Assembly (NCBI RefSeq): GCF_023554105.1
Contig: NZ_JAMJWE010000027.1
Location: 1-33,317, forward strand
Source: Brucella sp. 21LCYQ03
GTDB taxonomy: Bacteria; Pseudomonadota; Alphaproteobacteria; Rhizobiales; Rhizobiaceae
Length of the DNA stretch: 33,317 nt
Direction of reading: 5' to 3'
The notes beneath the pieces are model-generated. The model ran no database searches and was not told where the DNA came from. It was given only the letters and a program-made list of their open reading frames with translations. Below, one piece after another: positions 15,341-21,497 of this stretch (within the stretch, counting starts at the first letter, position 1; every line of letters begins with the position of its first letter). The translations under genes and the position numbers were made by a program.

Positions 15341-15703
15341 TTAAGCCAGCCGGATCGGCACACACTTGGCGCACGTGAAGCCCGCGCCATAACGGCTGTA
15401 ATCGTTCGCATCGATCACGGTGTACTGCTTGCCAGCCCATTCGATAATGTCGGCATCGCGGTCGCCATCGCTCGAAACAAAAGTCTCGGTCGAGTGAACA
15501 AGGATCGTTCCTGCTACGCGCCTCATGTCTGGGAGACGATCAAGAATGTCGCCTTGGTCAGAGGTCACGACACCACTCGCTGAAATGGTCGTTTGCTCTT
15601 TCTTCGTGCGTCCGCGTTCGACAGTGACAGTCGTGCGCGTGATAATTATCTCATCCGCAAAATCGGGATCGCTGAGAATGTCAGATACGTCAAGCAAAGG
15701 CAT
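15341..15703 (-). CDS. head-tail connector-like neck protein
   Basis: A 120-residue mostly beta protein (FADEIIITRTTVTVERGRTKKEQTTISASGVVTSDQGDILDRLPDMRRVAGTILVHSTETF) between the gp10-like and terminator genes, the place of the head-tail closure/stopper protein. The identification is positional; the sequence shows no catalytic motif. It shares a TAATG junction with the upstream gene. Confidence 0.6.
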   Translation of the reverse strand: MPLLDVSDILSDPDFADEIIITRTTVTVERGRTKKEQTTISASGVVTSDQGDILDRLPDMRRVAGTILVHSTETFVSSDGDRDADIIEWAGKQYTVIDANDYSRYGAGFTCAKCVPIRLA

Positions 15704-16194
15704 TATTTCTGACCTTTCTTTCGCACAACATGTTTGATGGACCTATACAGTTCCCCGGTGTCAAATAGCGGCTTGAAATCCTGCCCTCGTTTGGCACGAT
15801 CAGCCTTCGTTCGTTCCGAAAGTGGGGCAAACTCACCATTCACAATAGTGCTTTTAACGGCATCCACTGCCCTGTTGCCCGCTTCGTCTAATCGATCAAG
15901 CACAGCCTCATTGCGTCCATCCAGTGAAGCTTCAGCAGCTTTGCGCAATTGCTTCGCTATGTCGTCCTTAACGGAATCCACTCCGGGAACGAGAAATGGA
16001 CGCGCAGGCAAATTTCGTTCTGGATCACCAGTCTCGTTTATATAACCAATGGCAGCATTATTCATGCCATCCTCTCGGCTGTTTCCTTGGGCTGGTATGC
16101 CAACAAGCACATCGGTCTTGGTCAGTTTCTTGATGTCGCTGATGATCTGCTTTGAAATATCTTTATGGATATTCAGCCCAATCTTGATGCTCAT
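15703..16194 (-). CDS. HK97 gp10-like / virion morphogenesis neck protein
   Basis: A 163-residue protein. TDVLVGIPAQGNSREDGMNNAAIGYINETGDPERNLPARPFLVPGV is the hallmark of the gp10-like / virion morphogenesis family (cap-side domain with NNAAIGYINE..PARPF). The C-terminal FKPLFDTGELYRSIKHVVRKK is the usual LxDTGxLxxSI motif. It joins tail to head, yet it is the last intact structural gene here; the gene before it is truncated. It overlaps that fragment by three bases. Confidence 0.85.
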   Translation of the reverse strand: MSIKIGLNIHKDISKQIISDIKKLTKTDVLVGIPAQGNSREDGMNNAAIGYINETGDPERNLPARPFLVPGVDSVKDDIAKQLRKAAEASLDGRNEAVLDRLDEAGNRAVDAVKSTIVNGEFAPLSERTKADRAKRGQDFKPLFDTGELYRSIKHVVRKKGQK

Positions 16195-16290
16195 AGCTGA
16201 ACACCTCCAGCCCCCATCATGCGGGCCATCTGGATAAACTTCTTACCGTAAAGTGTAAGGTTCCAGTGTCCGGCACCATTAAAATCAATA
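16191..16290 (-). pseudogene. 3' fragment of an upstream head-tail gene
   Basis: On the minus strand, FNGAGHWNLTLYGKKFIQM.. and then ARMMGAGGVQL end in a TGA that overlaps the ATG of the gp10-like gene, exactly like the other junctions in this operon. About 32 codons are protein-like; beyond about 16285 the frame enters very AT-rich DNA and meets TAA near 16309. I read this as the surviving C-terminus of a DUF4054-like connector gene whose 5' part, with the whole head module, has been lost. The family name is a guess from position. Confidence 0.6.
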
Positions 16291-16455
16291 AAACATATAT
16301 TTTTCAGTTACTTAGATTTAATAATAATTCTCTAGCCCCTACCATAGCCCCTATTTTTTCACTCGGTTGGCCGTTTGATAAACTTCGTCATTAAATCAAA
16401 TCGCCTTGCGCCCGTACCGGTGCGTGCTGGTCGCAAAATTCATCACCACGCATGG
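16291..16455. other. AT-rich junction region, no gene
   Basis: The first 60 bases are strongly AT-rich (ATTTAATAATAATTCTCTAG). They are followed by a short direct repeat (TAGCCCCTA-CCA-TAGCCCCTA) and an inverted repeat TTTGAT / ATCAAA. This is the novel joint where the head module should begin. No promoter or ORF is convincing. Confidence 0.4.
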
Positions 16456-16712
16456 ACCGCCTGTCAAAACTCAGCCGAGAAAAATTTATCAAATACGCAA
16501 GAGACGAACTGACAAAACTGCCAGAACCTCCACAGCAGCAGAAAAAACATTGAAACGCCCCATTGGGGAACTGACAAAACCGACAAAACGCCAGCGAAAA
16601 AAATCATCAAGCACGCCAGAAGCGAACCCTCAAAACCTTCAAAACTATTGGCAACGCAGAAAAAACATCGAAAACGCTGCTAAGCAGGACCGTCAAAACC
16701 GTCAAAACCCTT
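16456..16712 (+). repeat. four-unit repeat array with 9-bp-period CAAAAC pairs
   Basis: Four degenerate units start at 16479, 16541, 16596 and 16659 (spacing 62, 55 and 63). Each has an A-rich box (GAAAAAA.ATC.A..ACGC) and, 10-15 bases later, a pair of CAAAAC boxes 9 bases apart, for example GACAAAACCGACAAAAC and GTCAAAACCGTCAAAAC. One single box lies before the first unit at 16464. The same box pairs occur inside the gene at 31194-31781. The reading frame changes from unit to unit, so I take the DNA, not a protein, as the conserved object. Candidate binding-site array. Confidence 0.65.
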
Positions 16713-17056
16713 TCAGGTTAATCGCCGCCCAAATTGGACGGCCAGCAAATCGCAGTATTTTAGTGAGCAGCCCCGCCAAGAGGTGTCCCCAGATTTGGAG
16801 AGACCTATCCTCCGTGCATCGATATCAGGGCAATCGGCGCGACTGAACGGCTCGAAAAGTATTAGGGTAATCTTAGGGTGTCACCTCGCGCGCACGTAAT
16901 GGTCCGTAAGTTCAGCAACGTTTGACGCTGTTAGGTAATGCACGTGAGGCCGTGATGATAAACACACACAAAGTGAGAAGTTTGGCGGTCATCGATGCCT
17001 CTTGCTTTGCTTTTAGGCCCGTGGCTACAGTTACCGAGTAATGTGCGGAGGGCTTT

Positions 17057-17281
17057 ATGTCTCTTGAATGGATAACTGTTATTGCTGGTGCCATCTCAGC
17101 AGCTTCCTGGTTGGCCTCTGCGTTGATAACGCCTGATCTGTCTATCTCGTACTGGGGCGGTCCACCCAAACGTGTTAGGCAACGTGCAACATTGGGAACT
17201 TGGCTCAATGCATCGGGAGCATTTTTTGCTGCGGTGGCAATTGGATCGCAAGCTTATGCGACATACGCGGCCATGCCGTAA
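17057..17281 (+). CDS. small membrane protein (74 aa)
   Basis: Two likely membrane helices (LEWITVIAGAISAASWLASALI and LGTWLNASGAFFAAVAIGSQAY) joined by a basic loop (PPKRVRQR). A ribosome site GGAGG lies 6 bases before the ATG. It is in the 16.9-18.3 kb accessory stretch with other small membrane genes on both strands. Family not recognised. Between 16713 and 17056 I see no other supported gene; a 26-codon signal-like ORF at 16914-16994 on the minus strand is too weak to list. Confidence 0.6.
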   Translation: MSLEWITVIAGAISAASWLASALITPDLSISYWGGPPKRVRQRATLGTWLNASGAFFAAVAIGSQAYATYAAMP

Positions 17282-17440
17282 ATTGGCCATCAGGCATTGA
17301 CTCAAAGGAGACGCAACACTAACTAAAAAGTGTGTTTCGGGTGGTGGGGAGGTTCGATTCCAACGGTCGTCGCAGCTCCAATCGTCTTCATGATTTTGAC
17401 AGCAATCTATTACGCCAACTCAAAACTGAAGGAGAAAACG

Positions 17441-17569
17441 ATGGGAAAACTAACGATTATAAACTCACTCAAGCGAAATCTAACTGCACTTGCCACAAGT
17501 TTTGTGGAAACAACCGGGGCGGTTGGGGCTAGCTTGGCGGCTACTTGGTTGACCGCACCTACTGCATAG
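17441..17569 (+). CDS. small protein (42 aa)
   Basis: MGKLTIINSLKRNLTALATS.. has an amphipathic N-terminus and a hydrophobic C-terminal part (VGASLAATWLTAPTA). The ATG at 17441 has AAGGAG 6 bases before it. A GTG at 17330 in the same frame would add a hydrophobic helix (VVAAPIVFMILTAIYYANSK) but has no ribosome site at proper spacing. A strong terminator follows directly, which supports real expression. Confidence 0.5.
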   Translation: MGKLTIINSLKRNLTALATSFVETTGAVGASLAATWLTAPTA

Positions 17570-17571
17570 AG

Positions 17572-17602
17572 AGGCGCTCCGGAAACGTTGAGCGCCTTTT
17601 TA
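17572..17602 (+). terminator. Rho-independent terminator
   Basis: AGGCGCTC / GAGCGCCT 8-bp stem, 10-base loop and TTTTT, 2 bases after the 42-residue gene. Confidence 0.85.
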
Positions 17603-17626
17603 ACTGTATAGTTTAAATCAAAGAGC

Positions 17627-17671
17627 GGCTCAAAAGCCCTGAACTCAGAAAATTAAAATCAATTTTGAGCC
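17627..17671. repeat. 9-bp inverted repeat
   Basis: GGCTCAAAA (17627-17635) and TTTTGAGCC (17663-17671), perfect, 27-base spacer. It lies in the gene-free stretch 17603-17782, where nothing else is seen. Confidence 0.5.
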
Positions 17672-17782
17672 ATGTGTTCGGCCTGTGTCTGAGGCGAATA
17701 ATTGCCGATTTACATCACGGGCTTAACTGCGTCCGCTATGCTTAATATGCTGCATCCAGCCTTGGGCTGAGAGCTTTCCGGC

Positions 17783-18013
17783 TTAATTGCGTTCATCCAG
17801 AAGCTTTATAAGGCGCTCGTGCGTTTTCTTCATATCGTAGAGATGCTCTATTACCATGCCGAGGCAAATCAACACCAAGCCTGATAAGCATAAGCTGATC
17901 CCGCAGGACAGAAGAACAAGCCTGTCAGTGCCTGTAGTTGCAATACCGAAAACAGCAATCGTCAATCCGGGGATTAATGCGAGTATCCCAATAATCTTTA
18001 TGAAAATACCCAT
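17783..18013 (-). CDS. small two-helix membrane protein (76 aa)
   Basis: Helices at about 3-24 (IFIKIIGILALIPGLTIAVFGI) and 32-56 (RLVLLSCGISLCLSGLVLICLGMV), then a basic coiled tail (EHLYDMKKTHERLIKLLDERN). The start at 18013 has GGGGG 5 bases upstream and is preferred to a longer frame that starts at 18094 with no ribosome site. Topology suggests the tail is cytoplasmic. No family recognised. Confidence 0.6.
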   Translation of the reverse strand: MGIFIKIIGILALIPGLTIAVFGIATTGTDRLVLLSCGISLCLSGLVLICLGMVIEHLYDMKKTHERLIKLLDERN

Positions 18014-18133
18014 GTAACCCCCATGATTTGTCATAAGCTGGCAGAGGTGCTGCTGGTGGTCAAGCACAACCTTAAATGAATGTTTACTCGGCATCAGCTA
18101 GTGACGCGCAGTTAAATCAACGGGGTTGGGTAA

Positions 18134-18337
18134 ATGGATAAGTCACGGGTTGCTGGTATCTGGATATCGGGGATTATAGCTGCGGCCATTTTTGGAGGTG
18201 TATTTGGAAATGCCTTAGGCCGCTTTGCCGGGATGCATCAAGGCGACACTGCTTTAATCACAGTTTTGGGTTCAATAGCTTTTTTCATTTGCTTCAGGCT
18301 ATGGCGAGAGGAAATCCGAAATATCTCAAAGTCATAA
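18134..18337 (+). CDS. small two-helix membrane protein (67 aa)
   Basis: GIWISGIIAAAIFGGVFGNALG and TALITVLGSIAFFICFRLW are two membrane helices, with basic ends. It diverges from the previous gene across a 120-base gap. Its 3' end overlaps the convergent gene at 18332 by six bases. The form is typical of phage accessory membrane proteins (possible superinfection exclusion), with no direct proof. Confidence 0.6.
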   Translation: MDKSRVAGIWISGIIAAAIFGGVFGNALGRFAGMHQGDTALITVLGSIAFFICFRLWREEIRNISKS

Positions 18338-18526
18338 ATAGGGCATAATCAATTCGCCCATAACTAATGCGTCCAGTTTGGGACGCATCTCTTGCCGTGC
18401 TGTGCGGCGAGTGGCGCTTACTGAAAATTCAGTAAAAGGGTTTCGCTCAGGTTTGAGCAAAAGGGCATCACACCCGCGCAGATCATCGTCCGAAATTAGG
18501 ACGATGTTCAAATGCCCAAACGGCAT
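18332..18526 (-). CDS. hypothetical protein (64 aa)
   Basis: MPFGHLNIVLISDDDLRGCD.. then FTEFSVSATRRTARQEMRPK.. reads like a real protein, 56 bases after the GcrA-like gene on the same strand, so it may be the last gene of the early operon. The ribosome site is poor (GGGAG 12 bases before ATG). Two perfect 8-bp dyads (CATCGTCC/GGACGATG at 18484-18506 and ATGCGTCC/GGACGCAT at 18367-18388) lie inside it. Family not recognised. Confidence 0.45.
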   Translation of the reverse strand: MPFGHLNIVLISDDDLRGCDALLLKPERNPFTEFSVSATRRTARQEMRPKLDALVMGELIMPYL

Positions 18527-18582
18527 GGCGCTGTTCAACTCCCTCAATTTGAGGAAGTTTTGCGGCTTTCCCGTAAAACAGC

Positions 18583-18795
18583 CTATTTTAGGCTCCCATC
18601 CATGAACCGCCCTGCTTTGCCTGTGTATGCCTTCCGGCAATGTTCGGTACAGTATGGCTGTCCACTTTGGACAACCTCGCCACAGAACAGGTGAAGTTCT
18701 CCAGCTTGCGCCCTATTGACCGGCCACTTGCATTGATGCCGCGAAAGGTCAGCGAGCCGAAAGCCTTCATGCAGTCGCGTGAGCTTATCGAGCAT
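18583..18795 (-). CDS. GcrA-like zinc-motif small protein
   Basis: A 70-residue protein. QCKWPVN..ELHLFCGE..GQPYCTEHCRKAY recalls the C-terminal motif of GcrA-type cell-cycle regulators of alphaproteobacteria (CxWP..FC...G.PYC..H...AY), with C22, C38, C49 and H52 as likely zinc ligands. The N-terminal DNA-binding half of GcrA is absent, replaced by a short helix (MLDKLTRLHEGFRLADLSRH). The start has GGAGG 8 bases before and overlaps the initiator gene by 11 bases. It may interfere with host GcrA/sigma70 (inference) or just bind nucleic acid. Confidence 0.6.
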   Translation of the reverse strand: MLDKLTRLHEGFRLADLSRHQCKWPVNRAQAGELHLFCGEVVQSGQPYCTEHCRKAYTGKAGRFMDGSLK

Positions 18796-19768
18796 GGGAC
18801 GCACCTCCGAAAGCTGGCTGATGCTTTTCCAGTGCATCGATGCGCGCACGAACAAACGCGGGGGTGAGTAATCCATTCATCAAGCGCTTGCGGCATCCAT
18901 CCAGAACCCGCTCATGCAGCCGGTTCAAATCCGAGCCGAATAAGGTCGCTAAAAAATTATCGGCCTCTTCCTGTGATGCTGGGGGCGAAAATGGCGTGTT
19001 TTCGTCTTCGCCATTTGCTGCGAGTGCGTACCCGTTTTTTTTCTTTGCCGGGAAGTCGGGGGAGCTTGCTACGGCGCTTTTGGTTTGCGCGCTTCGCTCC
19101 CCCTCAACGTCACCCATAACTGGAGAACCGTCGCTCACTTCATAGCCGTTTATTACAGGTAATCCTGTAAGGTATTCCTTAAAGGTATTTGGTTGCACTT
19201 CTTGCAATCCCTGCCTTGCACTTTCTGCAATCCTTGGGTTGCATATATTGCAATCCTCCAGATTTTCAGGGGCTGCATTTTCTGCAATCCCTGTGACTGG
19301 CAAGGTTGCAGTTTGTGCAATCCTTTTCCGGTCGCTGTTTCTCTCTCTGGCTAGATCCTCTATCTCCTGAATGAGCATCTGCACGCGCTCCTGATGCGGG
19401 TTGGCGAGACGATAGATTGTCATGCCTTTGGTTTTACCCGCAGGGATTAGATAGCCGTGTTGCTCCAGTGTCCGGCGCGCCTTGATTGCGGTATGGGCCG
19501 ACCTGAGACCAGCGCGCGCATAGATACGGCTGTTAGATGCGTAAGCGGTCGTCGCCTGGAGTGTCTTCTTGTCAATGGTGACAAGGGACGCATAGACGAT
19601 AATCAGATTGAGGCACTGACCAGCGCGCAATAGCGGATCGGCTGCAACAGTCTCGAATAGCGCGAACTTGAACGCGGCCAGTTCCTGCTTTGCCTGATCG
19701 AATGGATTCAGACCATTGCGGCGTGGGAAGGCATGAACCTCGGCGGATGAATTGGCGGGCTGGCTCAT
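18785..19768 (-). CDS. phage replication initiator (lambda O-like), winged helix
   Basis: A 327-residue protein. The N-terminal domain (about 25-125) is helical with a winged helix: ASNSRIYARAGLRSAHTAIKARRTLEQHGYLIPAGKTKGMTIYRL. A low-complexity middle follows (about 145-260) and then a C-terminal helical part (NFLATLFGSDLNRLHERVLDGCRKRLMNGLLTPAFVRARIDALEKH) that may recruit a helicase or loader. Codons 149-193 overlie five 20-bp iterons, as the lambda origin lies inside gene O. It sits in the middle of the early operon, overlapping a 57-residue gene by ATGA. The role is inferred from architecture; an origin-binding role is well supported by the iterons. Confidence 0.75.
   Translation of the reverse strand: MSQPANSSAEVHAFPRRNGLNPFDQAKQELAAFKFALFETVAADPLLRAGQCLNLIIVYASLVTIDKKTLQATTAYASNSRIYARAGLRSAHTAIKARRTLEQHGYLIPAGKTKGMTIYRLANPHQERVQMLIQEIEDLARERNSDRKRIAQTATLPVTGIAENAAPENLEDCNICNPRIAESARQGLQEVQPNTFKEYLTGLPVINGYEVSDGSPVMGDVEGERSAQTKSAVASSPDFPAKKKNGYALAANGEDENTPFSPPASQEEADNFLATLFGSDLNRLHERVLDGCRKRLMNGLLTPAFVRARIDALEKHQPAFGGASHAR
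19191..19323 (-). repeat. five 20-bp iterons, candidate replication origin
   Basis: Minus-strand consensus GGATTGCANNNNNTGCAACC. Copies are at 19191-19210, 19214-19233, 19237-19256, 19271-19290 and 19304-19323, with start spacing 23, 23, 34 and 33. Each has an inner TTGCA/TGCAA dyad. They lie inside the initiator gene. A perfect dyad TTACAGG-TAAT-CCTGTAA (19153-19170) and AT-richer DNA lie next to them on the gene's 3' side. Confidence 0.85.
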
Positions 19769-19938
19769 GCGCCTATCCCTCCCGGTACTTTGCCGAAATT
19801 CTCGCGCTCATCAACGAAATCCTCGTCGGTGTCTTCAAGGTCAGCATCCCCGTCAATCTGATCGAGAAGCGCGATAGCTTCCTCAATCCATTGCTCCAGA
19901 AACAGACGGCGCAGGCGGTTAATGGCTGGACTATTCAT
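19765..19938 (-). CDS. small acidic early protein (57 aa)
   Basis: MNSPAINRLRRLFLEQWIEE.. and then ALLDQIDGDADLEDTDEDFV: basic amphipathic start, very acidic middle. It lies between two early genes with ATGA overlaps on both sides (19765-19768 and 19935-19938), the same style as its neighbours, which is the reason to call it. No family recognised; acidic small phage proteins often bind and block host proteins. Confidence 0.6.
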   Translation of the reverse strand: MNSPAINRLRRLFLEQWIEEAIALLDQIDGDADLEDTDEDFVDERENFGKVPGGIGA

Positions 19939-20189
19939 TTCGCGCCGCCATTTTCATCCGCTTCACAAGCCGCGTAGAACGCTGCTTTTGTCTTCTGAGC
20001 GAGATTGCTTACCAATCCGGCCGCAAACAGCAGGTTGTCTCTTTCTTGCGGGTTGAGGCTGAATAGCCGATCTGAGCCGGTTGACCTTTGGTGGCTCTCG
20101 CTGAAATGCTCATGAATGAGTTCCAGCAGGATAGAAGCTGCACACACGGCATCACAGGCAGGGCTTTCGACTTGGTGGAAAGGATTCAT
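19935..20189 (-). CDS. early hypothetical protein (84 aa)
   Basis: MNPFHQVESPACDAVCAASI.. is a helical protein (LLELIHEHFSESHQR; QERDNLLFAAGLVSNLAQKTKAAFYAACEADENG). GGAGG 6 bases before ATG fixes the start at 20189. It overlaps its upstream and downstream neighbours by ATGA. Family unknown. Confidence 0.65.
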   Translation of the reverse strand: MNPFHQVESPACDAVCAASILLELIHEHFSESHQRSTGSDRLFSLNPQERDNLLFAAGLVSNLAQKTKAAFYAACEADENGGAK

Positions 20190-20293
20190 TTCAGCCCTCC
20201 TTTCGGAGCGGGCAGCACCCATATCGAAACATGCGTCAGTCCGCGCGCGATGCGCAGCAGCAGGAAGGCAAGCCAGATGCGGATAAGCTTCAT
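20186..20293 (-). CDS. very small membrane or signal-like peptide (35 aa)
   Basis: MKLIRIWLAFLLLRIARGLT.. is a short hydrophobic helix with positive ends. It overlaps by ATGA at both ends (20186-20189 and 20290-20293), which argues it is translated as part of the early operon; GGGAGG lies 7 bases before the ATG. Function unknown. Confidence 0.5.
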   Translation of the reverse strand: MKLIRIWLAFLLLRIARGLTHVSIWVLPAPKGGLK

Positions 20294-20502
20294 TTTGCCC
20301 TCCCTTTATGAATTGCATCCAAAATAGCTATGGCATCCGTTAAGCGCTCATCGGCAATATCTAATACTTGCTGCAAAGCGTTGGCCTCTTCTCGTTTTCC
20401 AAGGGTTTCAGCGGCCATGAAAGCCGCCAAAACGAGACCTTGGGCGCCGTTAAGCAAGTCTAAGGCGGCTACAAGTGTGCGAGGTTCTGGGCGTGAGGTC
20501 AT
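20290..20502 (-). CDS. early hypothetical helical protein (70 aa)
   Basis: MTSRPEPRTLVAALDLLNGA.., then LAAFMAAETLGKREEANALQ and DIADERLTDAIAILDAIHKG: three amphipathic helices, no motif known to me. The start at 20502 has GGGAGG 7 bases upstream and overlaps the preceding stop by ATGA. Part of the coupled early operon. Confidence 0.65.
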   Translation of the reverse strand: MTSRPEPRTLVAALDLLNGAQGLVLAAFMAAETLGKREEANALQQVLDIADERLTDAIAILDAIHKGRAK

Positions 20503-20705
20503 GATGCGCCTCCCATGTCTCGCCAGCGAATAATCAGAAAGCCTACATCGTGGCGTATGTCTGCCGTGAATGGTTCGCCGTGAAGCTGCTCCATCAGGAA
20601 AGCCAAGTCGTTCGCGCCATCCTGAATGGCTTGAGCTACCGTTTGCCCACTCTGGACGGATTGACCGAAAGCACCGGCAAGGCGTTGGTTGCTGGTGATG
20701 CTCAT
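20499..20705 (-). CDS. early hypothetical protein (68 aa)
   Basis: MSITSNQRLAGAFGQSVQSG.. then DLAFLMEQLHGEPFTADIRHDVGFLIIRWRDMGGAS. It overlaps its neighbours by ATGA on both sides. No recognised family. The protein has an even mix of helix and strand and no membrane helix. Confidence 0.65.
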   Translation of the reverse strand: MSITSNQRLAGAFGQSVQSGQTVAQAIQDGANDLAFLMEQLHGEPFTADIRHDVGFLIIRWRDMGGAS

Positions 20706-20953
20706 ACTGCACCTGCCATTTCCAAACCAATCAGCACATCTGTTGCCAAATGTTCAGCGTGCTCCAAAACTTTTCCGAGGTTTCCCGGTACGGTTTTGCT
20801 GAAATTCCCGTCGTCATCCTCAATCAAATGCACAGCAGCACGACAGACATTGAGCAGCGCGGCCAAGGTCAAACCAGTTTCAAAGGCCGATTTGATTTTG
20901 TCTTGGTTTTTAGACAAGCCTTCGGCATTAGCCGGAATGGTGCGTTCCGTCAT
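20702..20953 (-). CDS. early hypothetical protein (83 aa)
   Basis: MTERTIPANAEGLSKNQDKI.. then LAALLNVCRAAVHLIEDDDGNFSKTVPGNLGKVLEHAEHLATDVLIGLE. A helical protein with a modest ribosome site (GGAGAAG). It is the second gene of the early operon, 169 bases after the first; the gap holds the GTCAC repeats at 21032-21121. Function unknown. Confidence 0.65.
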   Translation of the reverse strand: MTERTIPANAEGLSKNQDKIKSAFETGLTLAALLNVCRAAVHLIEDDDGNFSKTVPGNLGKVLEHAEHLATDVLIGLEMAGAV

Positions 20954-21031
20954 TGGACTTCTCCAGATTTTTAGGATTGGTTAAATCGGTCTTGCCCTTG
21001 TCGGGCATACTCTCTCAGAGCGGTTCAAAAT

Positions 21032-21121
21032 AACCGTCACAGGCGTCACAACCGTCACAGCCATTGATTTTATTGCGTTTTCTCGTGACGGTTAGAAATC
21101 CGTGACGATTGCAACCGTCAC
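21032..21121. repeat. GTCAC repeat cluster
   Basis: Three boxes with a 9-bp period (CCGTCACAG, GCGTCACAA, CCGTCACAG; 21034-21060) are followed by inverted copies GTGACGGTT (21085-21093) and CGTGACGATT (21101-21110) and a last AACCGTCAC (21113-21121). It fills the intergenic space between the first two early genes. The box differs from the GTCAAAACC boxes of the other two arrays by one base, so all three may bind the same protein. Confidence 0.6.
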
Positions 21122-21122
21122 A

Positions 21123-21398
21123 CTACGCTGTAAGAAGCCTTGAAATCTGGGCTTCCATATCGCGGCGGCGGCTCTGAATATCGACGCTCCAAGGCTTATA
21201 CGAAAGCAGTTCGATCTGTTCGCGAAGGGCTTCCACCTTTGCCAGCACCGGATTGCTGATGCGCAGTGCTGCATCCTTTGCGCGCTTCCACGACAGCATC
21301 AGGAGCCAGTTGAACGTGCTGCGCTTGAAAGCCCGCTTGCTGTACTGGCGGCGATAGCTGGCCCATGCTTCATTCATGATTGCTGACAGGTTGAACAT
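21123..21398 (-). CDS. first early gene, hypothetical basic protein (91 aa)
   Basis: MFNLSAIMNEAWASYRRQYS.. then FNWLLMLSWKRAKDAALRIS and a C-terminal coiled region (KVEALREQIELLSYKPW..RRRDMEAQISRLL). Strongly basic in the first half, so a nucleic acid or complex-binding role is possible. It is the first gene leftward from the repressor operator, the place of Cro or other early regulators, but I see no HTH. A longer start upstream (MVNNSQRVIK) is possible but lies over the operator. Confidence 0.65.
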   Translation of the reverse strand: MFNLSAIMNEAWASYRRQYSKRAFKRSTFNWLLMLSWKRAKDAALRISNPVLAKVEALREQIELLSYKPWSVDIQSRRRDMEAQISRLLTA

Positions 21399-21497
21399 TT
21401 TTATCACTCGTTGACTGTTGTTAACCATGCTTGTAGTGTGTTTTTTAACTAGTCTATGCAATGGTTAATGTCAACAGTGTAATAGGTAAAAAAACTA
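21399..21497. promoter_or_regulatory. divergent early promoters with symmetric operator
   Basis: Left arm GTTGACtgttGTTAACCATGC (21410-21430) and right arm, on the other strand, GTTGACATTAACCATTGC (21475-21458), are near mirror images. Each arm holds the -35 box of one promoter: TTGACT (21411), 17 bases, TAGTGT for the repressor; TTGACA (21474), 17 bases, TAGTTA for the early operon. A repressor bound at both arms would shut both promoters. Confidence 0.7.

Noticed and set aside
16255..16285. GTTCCAGTGTCCGGCACCA resembles the 3' end of a tRNA, hence a possible attachment site
   Set aside because: The T-loop rules fail (C where a purine is needed and G where C61 is needed), no integrase is in the window, and the same bases are in frame with the truncated neck gene.
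16406..16846. 146-codon open frame on the plus strand
   Set aside because: It is low in complexity, produced by the CAAAAC repeat array; the repeat units fall in different frames and there is no ribosome site, so it is treated as an artefact of the repeats.
19191..19323. Regular short repeats as a CRISPR array
   Set aside because: Units are 20 bp with gaps of 3 to 14 bases, lie inside a coding gene and have no spacers of CRISPR length or cas genes.
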